DNA of 64,000 bases from Thiotrichales bacterium 19S9-11. Lineage in GTDB: Bacteria > Pseudomonadota > Gammaproteobacteria > Francisellales > Francisellaceae. A program made the position numbers and the translations under genes. Position 1 is the stretch's first letter, and every line of letters begins with the position of its first letter. A model generated the notes under the pieces. The model saw only the letters and a list, made by a program, of their open reading frames with translations, had not been told where the DNA came from and did not search any database. Location: the NCBI GenBank assembly GCA_021713395.1, contig JAKJJT010000002.1, forward strand, positions 1-64,000, written 5' to 3'. Positions 15,701 through 20,771 of the stretch are shown here, piece by piece.

Positions 15701-18380
15701 GTGAAACAACGACTGCACCACCGCCCAAATTATAGGATACTGTATTATCATTTAAGCCATCTAAGGTGTGCGATACATTTGACTCAACTGTAACAACAAC
15801 AGTTTCCGTGTTACTATCTTGAGCATTATCAGTTGGATGTTTTAGTGTAAATGATACCGTTCTATCACCTGTAATTGGATTTGTTGATGTATTTTCATAA
15901 GTAATAGCAGATGCAACCGCCTGAACTGAATCATTTGTTGCAAATGAGTTAAATGTAATCTCTAGGTCATTTGTTAATGTACCATTACTTGTGATTGTAC
16001 CAATTAAAACATCACCAGAGCCATTATCATAATAAACACCTGTACCACTAACTGTAACAGAACCATTTGTAATAACACTTAACTGATCTTCCAGTGCAAT
16101 ACGCCCATCAGTAATACTAACATTCAATAACCAACCATCATAATTAACACTTGCCCCTTCAAGGTAAGACAAGCTAAAAGGACCTTGAGTACTGCGATCT
16201 GCAGTTAGGTTATAAAAGCTAGTAGCTGTAATTGTATCTGTCGCCACATCATATAGGTAGACATTATCTTCTGCAGCATTTCGATAATCGGTGAAATAAA
16301 ACTTTTCAGCACCTCTAGTTGCATCTAATACATGTAATCCACTAATTGAATCATCCTGAATTTTTAAACCACCACTATTAGGAAGTGTTTTACCCTCCAA
16401 AACAGCAACTATAACGCCTATATCCGAGCCATCATTTAGTGCTGGATAGTACGCTGAATAATCAAAAAACTCAATCGCACCTGTGCCTTTAGCATAGAAA
16501 TAGGCATCTCCATAATTCTCAACACCAAAAGAAGTTGCATGGTTAAGAAAAATACCACCAGCTTTAACATAGTCATTAGGGTAATAGTAGGACAAGCTAC
16601 CTTCTGATGCATCATATAAAACAATTTGACCTGGTGATACTAAAAATGCATCGCCATTAGGTTGCTCATATGTTGAGCCAACTGTTCCATAAAAATGAAA
16701 GATAATATCGCCATTACTCAGATACGTTAAATCTCGAATTTGTGTACTACCATTATACCCATTATCTGGACCAAAGGCTTTAGACATATCAAGAACAACA
16801 GATATCTCACCTGTTGCAACATCGTAGCGAAATATTCTATCGTAATTTTTCTCTCGAGTATTTTTCTGAAAGTATATACCTGAGGCTTGAATTGTATCTG
16901 GATTATCAGGGTCATTATTAACATTTGCCACTCTATAGTCATCAATCGTAAAAAAGAACATTTCGCCACCAGTTGTGACTGCAAAAGGATCAAGTATCTG
17001 CGCACCACCTGCTGCTTCATCATAATCTAATAAGTTATCACCTGTATCATTAAGAGCCAACGTTAGGTTAACTGAAAGATCAATGTTGACATTTTCAGTA
17101 TTACTAACACCTGTTGTAGGTCCTTCCAGAGTAAATGAAACCGTGCGGCTACTTCCTGTTGGATATGGTGATCCATTTTGATATGTAATCGCTGACATTA
17201 AAGCATTAACTGCTGCTTCTGATGTTGTCTGATCAAAATTAATCACCAATTTAGGATCATAATCCCCATCAAACCCATCATTGTTAAGATCAACAATACC
17301 AATTCTTACATTCTCATACCTAACTTCAACATCATTGTTATTATTAACACTTACCAATGCAATTTGGCCTGAACCTGTTCCTTGATTTTCAATGCTTAGC
17401 CAATCTTCACCTATATTATAATCAGCTATAATTTCAATGGTTAAACTACCACCATTATAATCGCTTTCTCCACCTCCTGTGATACTCGCAGATCCAAAGT
17501 TTTGAAAACCGCCAGCTGCCACATCATAAGTTAAATCAGCAGGTCCTGAAATAGCTGGCGCTTCAAGTAAATGACTATATCCCTCAAACGTTAAAACCTC
17601 ACTAACATCAACATCTAGGTTATATTCGAGATAACTATCTCCACCTAGCGCTTCACTACCCGTATCATCTGTTGATGCTGCAATATCAACATCAGTATAG
17701 CTTTTTAAGGCTTCAACGAAAGATAGTCCTGCCTCACCTTGGGCAACCTTACACCCATAAAATAAAATATCGCCATTAGTTGATATACTCTGTCCCCACT
17801 GAGATAATTCAGTTACATAATCACTTAAGTTATTTGAATTTAAAATCATATCCCCCAAACGTAACTCAGCTTGATCACCATGAGAGATAATATGAACAGC
17901 TTCTAAATCGTTATATTTTGACAATATGCTAGCAATCGCTTCAACACCGTTTTCATCTAAATGAATGACTTCAACAGCTGCTTTTCTTGATATATTTTTG
18001 ATTAGGGTGTGCGGATCTTTTACTTTTGAATCAATAATAACAACTTCTTGATAAACAGAGTAATCAGTCTCTTGAATTAAGGCATCAGCTTTAATGGCTT
18101 CAAGAAGGCTTTCAGATGCATCCGCCTGCTCATTGCTGTTAACTGCATCAAGGACACTGCTTTGTTCTTCATCTGATACACCATCTGCAAGATTAACTGT
18201 TTCAACGGCTGCACCATCAAACATCATTCTTGGCTCTAGCGGTTGCAGAATGATTGATGTTTTGACAGACAGATCATCCTGTCTCTCTGATAAGATTGCA
18301 TAAACCATATCAGCAAGTTTATTTCGGCGAACTTTATTCAGTGTTCTTACTTGTCCCTTTTTATTGCTTTTATCAACCAT
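1..18380 (-). CDS. giant DUF4347/cadherin-like/FG-GAP surface protein (partial, C-terminus outside window)
   Basis: One reading frame runs without a stop from ATG 18380 to the window edge (6126 codons), and I translated it piecewise along nearly its whole length. It opens with a basic stretch, then LEPRMMFDGAA (residues 49-58), the usual N-terminal signature of giant DUF4347 proteins, then DUF4347 (about 113-270). After that come Calx/cadherin-like modules with the AITYxNxSxxPTxGxR signature, two unassigned repeat-like modules, and three FG-GAP-like propellers. Many tandem domains of about 115-125 residues follow (SVTDxDGxLxS, then ISGTExDINAALATLxYxxDxxFNGxDTLTxTSTD), of the cadherin-like/VCBS class. 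Such proteins are usually exported by type I secretion and act in adhesion or biofilm. The C-terminal secretion signal would lie outside the window and no ABC exporter is present here. The spacing of the nearest purine-rich stretch to ATG 18380 is long (about 12 nt), so the exact start is uncertain. Confidence 0.93.
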   Translation of the reverse strand, partial: MVDKSNKKGQVRTLNKVRRNKLADMVYAILSERQDDLSVKTSIILQPLEPRMMFDGAAVETVNLADGVSDEEQSSVLDAVNSNEQADASESLLEAIKADALIQETDYSVYQEVVIIDSKVKDPHTLIKNISRKAAVEVIHLDENGVEAIASILSKYNDLEAVHIISHGDQAELRLGDMILNSNNLSDYVTELSQWGQSISTNGDILFYGCKVAQGEAGLSFVEALKSYTDVDIAASTDDTGSEALGGDSYLEYNLDVDVSEVLTFEGYSHLLEAPAISGPADLTYDVAAGGFQNFGSASITGGGESDYNGGSLTIEIIADYNIGEDWLSIENQGTGSGQIALVSVNNNNDVEVRYENVRIGIVDLNNDGFDGDYDPKLVINFDQTTSEAAVNALMSAITYQNGSPYPTGSSRTVSFTLEGPTTGVSNTENVNIDLSVNLTLALNDTGDNLLDYDEAAGGAQILDPFAVTTGGEMFFFTIDDYRVANVNNDPDNPDTIQASGIYFQKNTREKNYDRIFRYDVATGEISVVLDMSKAFGPDNGYNGSTQIRDLTYLSNGDIIFHFYGTVGSTYEQPNGDAFLVSPGQIVLYDASEGSLSYYYPNDYVKAGGIFLNHATSFGVENYGDAYFYAKGTGAIEFFDYSAYYPALNDGSDIGVIVAVLEGKTLPNSGGLKIQDDSISGLHVLDATRGAEKFYFTDYRNAAEDNVYLYDVATDTITATSFYNLTADRSTQGPFSLSYLEGASVNYDGWLLNVSITDGRIALEDQLSVITNGSVTVSGTGVYYDNGSGDVLIGTITSNGTLTNDLEITFNSFATNDSVQAVASAITYENTSTNPITGDRTVSFTLKHPTDNAQDSNTETVVVTVESNVSHTLDGLNDNTVSYNLGGGAVVVSPFNVASGGETFLFVDASIDGNAIMRYDVALDAANPASATSELLDFSELFGILGQENATWDISDFTFFNNGDIVFASTSSITLDPQGDDVGDTGDDITFAANQLIFYDASELTLSIFSEQNAASTAVLASASAYHHVSQTSGDFYYQTGSDIYLYDYDLDTSTLKASGVTSLSLPPENTETFGSNFSGLYAIDDDSFYAISSGTIGTYAINGTVITREGTPREFSSSDAVIGMDALSYFENSDASAFDFNGGNLTIAITSGGVIGEDVLSIENQGTGLGQISVAGSIVSYTDETGTTNAIGTYIGGTSGADLVITFNAATSKAAAQALASAITYNNSSLTPTSGSRELSFTLNHATEGASNTEVVVVSVNTLTIDSTGDNVLNYTESSGPQILDPFDITDSDGTDYHGSSLTVSISSGRSDLEDLLGVDSQGTGVGEISTDGISIVYYEGNQIGTYTGGSGADDLVISFDDGASGATGVSEIAVEALMSAITYENTSETPDVNDRIVSFQLSHPTEGLSNVETVTITVTSVNDAPVAIDSSISTNEDLAYTFSAGDFGFSDVDGDSLVSIKITDLSGFTGTLKLNGTTVSTNDVISVSNINNNELVFTPNLDTYGKPYTSFSFSVNDGTDDSDLPNAVMTINVEEINLSFIEQAGSDILGQVSGDQSGYDVAISEDGNIIAVSAPFSSSSAGEVRLYEMVGGSWTLKGNPILGDLAGDESGTSVSLSADGLIVAIGSPGSDSVQVYTWNGGIDDWTDHGVALSGDEVGASFGQTVTLSADGLVLAVGEPSEDLGGTDRGSVKIYDWVTDVWVSRATIDADIDGTIDNGQLGSSLALNQDGSILAVGGVNDQVDIYSWNGSAWSLMSSGNITGTSGTNFGHSIAMNYDGSRVAIGAYETDVNGTNSGSVSVYDYDGSWSIVGTIDGIEQGDEFGFDVSLSADGNRLIVSADINASATAGDPDAPHQNDHGRIQLYDWNDTDNLWVQSGEYIAGEQQGEQSGYALALSKDGRRVVIGAPFNDTTDTDAGVARVYDLELTTVDQSYTIGGPAVILHDNFAIADSNDQYVESVTVSIRGFTNGDADILNYTNISDTLGVTIGYDNTTGVLTMTSDVAETITRAHYQSFLSTITYETTSSDITTRNIDFVFNDGTSDSNTITTELAIVNSTPSATDDTGYNVTAGDTLTIDASGLLDNDSSTPTGETLTITDYSDTAEAGSLIDSSTFAFGEFGQVEVGTTGVTVNLANTYTNAVVFAFVNSRNDLDPVIARVDSVGTDSFNLRLVEPLNSIDSDPDYTHTAETVSYMVFEVGTYTLADGTKIEVGTTDTSQSSVNFTTFTLSPYVISQVQSDVSNDASSAFLTTRHSNINNSSFDFTVDNYESFVGGPTSQETVGYFAIDSASGNIDGYTFNAGSIASVTQAEATGSFSGFTAGETINFFGQIASSNDSDPAEVRVSNLDSDSVTLYVEEDQSSDAEVAHVGETIHFFAIEGASSALGGNVTYDPGTAFDYLALGETAEDTFTYTVTDNSGDTDTATVTVTVTGINEAPTAASNDITTQEDAAYIFTLADFNFSDIDTTDRLSSVEITSLETFGSLTINGVDVELGSNNNISRSDIIDGLLVFTPAADANGEPYASFSFKVSDDSGAANAQSVDSSVMNIHVLDTQFDPPVNTVPLIAQSVNEETDLTFTNGGGNAISVTDADGNLSHVELSVTNGTLSVTEDVSDGVSVSYGTGNKSITITADTVGDQGAINAILQTLVYHGDENFTGNDQLVVKSTDTTSPTPLTDTDIVRITVNQVDDAPVNKLLDVDIDTIGSPSITIDYQGVDQLIGNFSVTDVDNNLTEVIVSVYLSNGTSLDTGASLRVSEITGVTVTNNNSESVTITGDEDSINLALATLVLNGSNDTAILRIESEDGSLLTDTDNISITISDAPPLGNPPENTVPLTILTPTEETGFAISGVSVEDIDGDLVSTRLVAQHGTITVIEPLGLSGSVTITYNTPSDVTITGSSIATAEADINAVLKTVLYTGDLNYSGLDVITMISTDDDNLTDIDYIYLDVQAVDNDPPVHTILTNSFTTNEDDLLAITGVSVTDPDGNLVSTTVSVGYGTLNVALSGSASLSGPNDSASLTISGTEDEINETLSTLVYTPTANYYGSDTLVIDSIDTASLTDRDEIAITITAIDNDPPVNTLPVDQATYTNATLAIPGISVTDVDGDLVKVVVSVTGGTLNIAPSLSGISTIDGVETNGTSSITITADTVGDEASINSALATLVYSAGSTAGDVVLTVLSTDDQDLTDQDSLTIIVNDEPTGSNPPVNTLPGSFSPVENVQKLIPDLNVTDLDNDVVSVQLSVANGVINISGGSATVANNNSSIVTLSGSHAAIQETLQGFVLYQSNLGYNGQDTLTMYSIDSDDLTDTDQLTFSVTSANSTPSITVESGDLAEITVIENDNSLNISGTLTLTDLDLTDTVSVSVDGTVNTAGDLNTLDNTALFNMFSVQSGDILDATEIQDTFTWSFDSGSETFDYLGSGESLVLTYTVIATDSQLAEDSRTVEITIYGANQPPVNTISPSAYQGDEDTPIDITGLSVDDIDDNLDNVVLEVSSGTLSITDSSDNLSIVSSNGDKVLTISINAGTLVDINAALATVQYQGDLSFNGFDTLVMTATDADGLFDQDNAVITINPINDAPVASDVSVNTDEDNAYTFNETDFTPVGYSDVDGDALASITVVASTIAGNGVLTYNGTEISSDTVILVANIGLLVYTPDAINGEAASFDFSVNDGIADSASAATMTINVSDLNDPPDLRFADFEQIGNDIVGLNAGDQLGQSVVLNQDGSILAVGSRQYDNGADNNTGYVQVYQNSNGSWIELGNPIYGDAGDRASGFDAIALSDDGLTMAIGASGGSVTRIYQYSSVDGDWIPLGSNYEIAGEAGNDSAGYSVSLSADGTTVAIGAVLNDGINGSNSGHVRIYTLIGGTWQQVGDDIDGLAANDNFGNSVSLSADGSRVAIGMKDDNYTNYNGGEVRVFDLTEGTSWQQVGNDINDITVGDVFRYLVDLSADGSRLIVAEDSSDQVQVYDLVGTIWTQVGQSFIAENDAWYDDVAISDDGLRIVISGGTDSGDARIQVYDWDVTSTLWVQYGLNIYATEVDSSIADNVSLSGDGQSVVGGAYYAGVPSSSGVVKAYDLTTYITEKTITYTENDPATTISEEFIITDVDDTNIESATITMASYNGSQDVIGYSDITGITVNDSTPGTLILTGSKLLSVYETFFAGITYKNTSDNPDVTPRVMTFTVNDGDDNSNTITATINIVPVNDAPVLAFAGTATTTYTENSAAITINDGFSITDPDDLNIESATVTIASGTYINGEDSLFYDVTLAASLSLTHDFDLETGVLTFIGSATKAEYETLLATVSYINTSDNPTTTAREVTFKVNDGDDNSNTITAIIDVTAVNDPPDLRFADFEQIGGDIISDITGKAAGDNFGETVVLNDDGSILAIGAGYYDADRGYVGVYQRVGSSWQLLGDYIVGGEGDIFSGQGNAISLSADGMTIAIGAYSNDTNGSNRGQVTIYTYNESTDQWDPLGSENSGDVYANAIYGEANGDRSGFSVSLSSDGTRVAIGANQNDGNSGSNSDNRGHVRVYDLIGGTLWQQVGDDIDGEAAGDRFGESVSLSSDGTRLAIGAVYNDGINGNDSGHVRIYELIGASWQQVGSDIDGAAAGDSFGWSVDLSSDGARVIIGAGSSDEFGFASGEAQVYDLVGTEWVQAGQDINGQIDWDFLGESVSISNDGLTIAVGGMTYNDEWGGFAQIYDWDATNSLWVQRGLDIYGEAYQQIGPGISLSGDGQSVAIGAPYPFSYPPYVSLEGFVRTYDLTAYITEKTITYTENDPAATISEEFIITDVDDTNIESATITMASYNGSQDVIGYSDITGITVDDLTPGTLVLTGSKLLSVYETFFAGITYENTSDNPDVTPRVMTFTVNDGDDNSNTITATINIVSVNDLPTGADNTVSTDEDEAYVFGSGDFTFNDVDGDAFAGIQIVSLEINGTLTFNGLDVTENQTIDASSLAQLIFDPLPNETGAPYDRFTFKVYDGTAYSDEVYTMNINVDPLDDAPINTLPGSVVDANTKTTSIYQNTAQYIEDISVTDPDGDLVSVQVSVDAGSGTLLVADNANVDVSYNLTNDVVTITAVALGDEDSINLALSSLVFNMTSDGATLEVLSTDSGDLTDTDYLVLSNSGSLSGTPPVNTVPLTTLTPTEDTGFAITTLSVTDDNDDLVSTRLTAVHGTITVIEPLGLTSGVVDIIGNGTDDVSLVMTDLETAVAGDVTKQVEEYIQAILKTVLYTPDTDYFGPDIITMVSTDFVGLTDIDYINLDVQAVENDPPVHTILTNSFTTSEDNPLPITGLSVTDPDGNLESTTISVNHGSLNITSSDVTIDNGSNGGSSFRISGTEDEINAALATLVYTPDADYNGTDILMITSVDSESLTDSDAIDITIDSVNEPPINDLPGDQTAYADQALLISGISVSDADSDLYEVTVSIASGTLNVEGNAGVVVVNNASDSVTIRAVTTGDEEAINLALASLTYTGSLVGSHTLTVHSTDYEELVDQDTLTITVEASLSGNAPVNTMPTLLEPVKDTLINISGLDVTDVDSDVVSVELSVFNGVLQVGDGVVTAITTADGDVDISGNGSSLITLTATDAYEAIRTVLASNINYLGNDNYSGADTLTMISTDNTDLSDIDHFAFTITGDPNRSPIADNVSASGPEDAESISITLTGSDPDYGDSIARFRIMSLPSDGLLYSDAALTTLALVGAGVGGGANDYTVTDDTLTLYFVPDANFNGEVTFGYKVIDNSNKFSSESTATITVTPVNDAPVNTVSPNTYQGDEDTPINITGLSVGDVDDNLDNVVLEVSNGTLTSTYIGSVTIDSSNGGKVLTIHSGSLADINAALATVQYQGDADFNGYDVLVMTSTDTGADGDVNTTGDNLFDQDNAVITVVEVNDDPPINTVPGAQMVDEDTALAFNSGNSNLISVTDPDGNLSSTQLQVNNGSLTVSLSGLATISSGANGSGDLTISGTETDINATLATLVYQGNLNFNGSDTLTVTSTDATARTDIDTVDITITAVDDDPPINTVPGAQTVDEDTALAFNSGNSNLISVTDADGNLSSTQLQVNNGSLTVSLSGLATISSGVNGSSSLTISGTEADINATLATLVYQGNLNFNGSDTLTVTSTDATARTDIDTVDI
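4110..5370 (-). repeat. FG-GAP-like beta-propeller C (7 blades)
   Basis: It opens with the same NDPPDLRFADFEQIG peptide as propeller B. Seven blade signatures follow: LNDDGSILAIG, LSADGMTIAIG, LSSDGTRVAIG, LSSDGTRLAIG, LSSDGARVIIG, ISNDGLTIAVG and LSGDGQSVAIG. It closes with VRTYDLTAYITEKTITYTEN. The flanking cadherin-like segment at about 3740-4110 is nearly identical to the one at about 5780-6160. Confidence 0.8.
6155..7325 (-). repeat. FG-GAP-like beta-propeller B (7 blades)
   Basis: It opens with NDPPDLRFADFEQIG and contains seven blade signatures: LNQDGSILAVG, LSDDGLTMAIG, LSADGTTVAIG, LSADGSRVAIG, LSADGSRLIVA, ISDDGLRIVIS and LSGDGQSVVGG. It ends in VKAYDLTTYITEKTITYTEN. It is the closest relative of propeller C, with the same opening and closing peptides. 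Confidence 0.8.
7330..10730 (-). repeat. tandem cadherin-like/VCBS-type repeat block
   Basis: Repeated units of about 115-125 residues share the core pattern (I)SVTDPDGNLVSTxVSVxxGTLNV, then a serine-rich strand, ISGTEDEINxxLxTLVYTPxAxYxGxDTL and STDxxxLTDxDxIxITV, with linkers of the DxDPPVNTLP type. Acidic DxD/DxN positions between units suggest calcium-rigidified linkers, as in other cadherin-like adhesins. The last unit of the block (about 8030-7330) includes a VNTDEDNAYTFNETDF cadherin-like domain that leads into propeller B. Confidence 0.8.
12600..13780 (-). repeat. FG-GAP-like beta-propeller A (7 blades)
   Basis: Seven successive blade signatures are readable in the frame of the giant protein: ISEDGNIIAVS, LSADGLIVAIG, LSADGLVLAVG, LNQDGSILAVG, MNYDGSRVAIG, LSADGNRLIVS and LSKDGRRVVIG. 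Each is preceded by a Gly-rich GDxFGxSV-type turn and followed by a VxVYDW/VRVYDL strand. This is the FG-GAP/integrin-alpha-like pattern. The exact count of seven indicates a closed propeller. Confidence 0.8.
15000..17040 (-). repeat. two unassigned propeller-like modules between cadherin-like domains
   Basis: Two related segments (about 17035-16200 and 15735-15000) share the openings DPFAVTTGGEMFFF and SPFNVASGGETFLF. Each then has recurrent strands of the type xFRYDVATGEI, DLTYLSNGDIIF, IVLYDASELTLS, DxYFYxxG and IYLYDYDLDT. Each is followed by an AITYxNxSxxPTxGxR cadherin-like unit. The recurring YD-strand pattern suggests another propeller family, distinct from the FG-GAP blocks. I do not recognise a named family. 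Confidence 0.55.
17570..18044 (-). other. DUF4347 domain of the giant protein
   Basis: Residues about 113-270 read VVIIDSKVKDPHTLI, then VEVIHLDENGVEAIASIL, HIISHGDQAELRLG, DILFYGCKVAQGEAG and DVDIAASTDDTGSEALGG. The SHG and YGC blocks and the A(A)STDxTG block are characteristic of DUF4347. This domain follows the LEPRxxFDGA motif in very large bacterial surface proteins. The conserved His (SHG) and Cys (YGC) resemble a caspase-like His/Cys pair, but that reading is inference. Confidence 0.85.
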
Positions 18381-18446
18381 ATCAGATGCAAGCCTTATCA
18401 AGTTAACGCGAATGTTTATTTAACTTTTGAATTATTCGTATATTTG

Positions 18447-18462
18447 ATACACGCGCGTGTAT
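18447..18462. promoter_or_regulatory. perfect 16-bp palindrome upstream of the giant gene
   Basis: ATACACGCGCGTGTAT is a perfect palindrome with a GC core, embedded in very AT-rich DNA about 67 bp upstream of the giant gene's ATG. It is a good operator candidate for a dimeric regulator. The rest of 18381-18608 is AT-rich with no other structure that I can see. Confidence 0.45.
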
Positions 18463-18608
18463 TAATAATTATATCTAATATTGTTTTTATTTCTGGATTT
18501 ATTATATAAATTACATATAACTTTAAAGAATTACTAAATCAAAGATTAATTTAACTAACTGCTTTTTAAATATTTTTTTAATAAATAGATCATAAAAAAT
18601 AATTTTTA

Positions 18609-19484
18609 TCACTTTTTTATATCAGGTAATAATGGGTATATTAGCTTGATAAATGATAAATCCTTCGAATAATCCCCTCCATCTTCTATAAACCATTGAA
18701 TTGAAATCATTAATTTTAAATAAAGCCATTGTAATAAACGAGTTTTTTCTAAACCAAGCGCTGTAGATAACTTATTAATTATTTCTAAAATTACATTAAC
18801 ATCATTATAACTTGAAAAGTCAAAGTGTGCTGCTTCAAAGGCTATCTCAGCAATTACTCCTTTAGGGTCAATTGCAAGGTAACCTCCTTGATGTTGAATA
18901 ATGTTTTCTAAATGAAGATCTCCATGGCAAAGACGCTCACCTTTTGCTGTTGCTAATAAGTAGTTTTTAATATTTTTTGCCTTATTAATTAATAACTTAT
19001 CAATATTTAGACCTATAATACGATCGACTGCTTGGCACCATTGACTAACATGCGGAAAACTTTCTAAATTGGTTGTTTTTGGTGCAAGTTTCCTAATCAC
19101 ATCTATATAGTGATTAATCGTTTGATCTATATTTATTTCTAGTTGGTCTTTTAATAAACTTCCTGGTTGACATTGCTCTAATAGCAATGCGTATTTTTGT
19201 TCATCAAAATCAATTACTTGAACAGAGCCATTACCATTAAATTGTTTTAATGCTCTGTATTCATTTAAAATTGATTCGTAATCACAGCTTACTTTTAAAA
19301 CGACAGGTAAATTGATATGTTGCATGGCTAAAGCAACATAGTTATAGCTTAAGTTATCAACGGGTTTTATTTCTGTTAAATTCCATTTTTTAGAAAGAAA
19401 AACTATTATTTCTGGCAAACTATCAAGCCATTGCTGTCCACACTCTCCCCAAATACCAATGACGTTCTTTGTTAGTTTTTTCAT
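18609..19484 (-). CDS. aminoglycoside/hydroxyurea phosphotransferase-like kinase (APH(6) family)
   Basis: This 291-residue protein has the aminoglycoside phosphotransferase fold signatures. The Brenner-type catalytic loop is CHGDLHLENI (His187, Asp189, Asn194) and the Mg-binding loop is AIDPKG (Asp206). The phrase following (VIAEIAFEAAHF) resembles the streptomycin 6-kinase/hydroxyurea kinase family (PF04655). The N-lobe Lys is probably in VVLKVSCD (about 64). These enzymes phosphorylate small-molecule antibiotics in the cytoplasm, but many homologues have other unknown substrates, so resistance is not proven. The start is supported by GAGTGA upstream. The gene is monocistronic, with the giant gene downstream on the same strand. 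Confidence 0.8.
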   Translation of the reverse strand: MKKLTKNVIGIWGECGQQWLDSLPEIIVFLSKKWNLTEIKPVDNLSYNYVALAMQHINLPVVLKVSCDYESILNEYRALKQFNGNGSVQVIDFDEQKYALLLEQCQPGSLLKDQLEINIDQTINHYIDVIRKLAPKTTNLESFPHVSQWCQAVDRIIGLNIDKLLINKAKNIKNYLLATAKGERLCHGDLHLENIIQHQGGYLAIDPKGVIAEIAFEAAHFDFSSYNDVNVILEIINKLSTALGLEKTRLLQWLYLKLMISIQWFIEDGGDYSKDLSFIKLIYPLLPDIKK

Positions 19485-19654
19485 TTGTCACTCTAATTTT
19501 TATACACTTTCAAGATAAAATAATTGCATAAAAATTTTTTACATCAAAGTGATCCCAAAGTATATGATAAACAGTCTATTTCTAGTATTGTAATTTTAGT
19601 AATAATAGGATTTTTGAGGATTTATTAAAAATATTATCTTTGAAACTCAATAAT

Positions 19655-19759
19655 ATGAATTTTGATCTTAAATTAGAGGATAGAAGTAAAAACCAACAAA
19701 AAACCATTAATCACGCTGGTGAAAAATGGCCTGACTCATTAAAAGAAAAGTCATTTTGA
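19655..19759 (+). other. possible 34-residue small ORF
   Basis: A short frame (ATG 19655, TGA 19757-19759) encodes MNFDLKLEDRSKNQQ and ends in KEKSF. Its 3' end overlaps the 3' end of the convergent GH18 gene. No clear ribosome-binding site and no recognisable family. It may be a decayed gene remnant or chance; the rest of 19485-19750 is AT-rich with nothing recognisable. Confidence 0.15.
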
Positions 19760-20704
19760 TTTAACTACTCGATAATCAACCTTTTTTGCAATCTCCCTTG
19801 TATATTTAAAGTTTATAGTTCTAGTCTGCCCATGTATATTTTTTTCCTTAACAACACAGTTGCTATCAGCAGAGAAAGACCAATTAAATAATCCAGCTAT
19901 TCCATCACTGCTAGGAAGCTCCCTATACTCATGACAACCTTCTGAATTATAACCAGCTGCTAACCTATCTCCTGGTACATTTAGAGGAGAACTTGTGAAT
20001 TGATATGGGTAACTGCCACCATAGTTTTGAGTATTTATCATATTGAAGCACATCTGATTATCTGCTGTTACATTTGCTATGCCGCCTGCTGGCGTAATTG
20101 TAAAATACAGAGTGCGTCCAAGCTGCTTTGATGCCATATCAAGCTCACGACGAATATTTTTCATCACAGCAGTAAAATTCTCTTGTGAAATAACGCTAGA
20201 ATGAACACTTTCATCATCAATATCAAAGCCATCCAGATTATACTTCATAATAAAATGAACAATACTTTTTGGAAATAAGTTAGTTCCACTTACATAATCA
20301 TTATTAATATATCCCCAGTCTGTACTATATGTATTCCACCCTAAAGAAATAAGAATTTTAATTTTAGGGTTTGCTTTTTTAGCTATCTTAACTATTTCCT
20401 TAATTCTATTTGATTCATCTGGCTGACCTTCCTCAACTTTTAGTATCGCTGCTTTACTATCTGAAGATGGATAAGGATAAGCATGTGCAAACGCAAGATA
20501 TAAAGTGCTTACTTTTTCGAATGGCATCCATAACTTTGGTTCTATATATTGATTTTCACCAGAATTATAAATGGGGTAAAAACTACCCGCTTGAGGTACG
20601 CCTAAACTATCTGGTTCTTTTGAACATGGCACATAGTCTTTGTAGTCTGCATAAACTGAACTAAATAAAAAAAGAGACAGTATCATTAAACATATTTTTT
20701 TCAT
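19751..20704 (-). CDS. secreted GH18-family glycosidase (chitinase-like)
   Basis: 317 residues with a clear Sec signal peptide (MKKICLMILSLFLFSSVYA, cleavage after about residue 19). The GH18 barrel motifs are visible: KIKILISLGW (the SxGG-like strand) and LDGFDIDDE at 157-165, matching DGxDxDxE with Glu165 as the catalytic acid. The second aspartate of the motif is kept and the usual Trp/Tyr before Glu is Asp. GH18 enzymes hydrolyse chitin or related N-acetylglucosamine glycans. Export suggests action on host or environmental glycans. CGGAGC lies upstream of the ATG. No carbohydrate-binding module is present. Confidence 0.85.
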   Translation of the reverse strand: MKKICLMILSLFLFSSVYADYKDYVPCSKEPDSLGVPQAGSFYPIYNSGENQYIEPKLWMPFEKVSTLYLAFAHAYPYPSSDSKAAILKVEEGQPDESNRIKEIVKIAKKANPKIKILISLGWNTYSTDWGYINNDYVSGTNLFPKSIVHFIMKYNLDGFDIDDESVHSSVISQENFTAVMKNIRRELDMASKQLGRTLYFTITPAGGIANVTADNQMCFNMINTQNYGGSYPYQFTSSPLNVPGDRLAAGYNSEGCHEYRELPSSDGIAGLFNWSFSADSNCVVKEKNIHGQTRTINFKYTREIAKKVDYRVVKSK

Positions 20705-20771
20705 TTAATTGCTCCGATATTTAAATTCCATATCTAGAAGTATAGCAAATTTTAGATTAAATTTTCTCTTT

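Noticed and set aside
103-18303. Many short open frames on both strands within the giant gene
   Set aside because: They lie antisense or out of frame to a continuous coding frame with clear protein repeats, and arise from its codon bias and repeats.
18609-19484. Calling the APH-like gene a proven antibiotic-resistance determinant
   Set aside because: Only family motifs are visible; homologues with non-antibiotic substrates are common.
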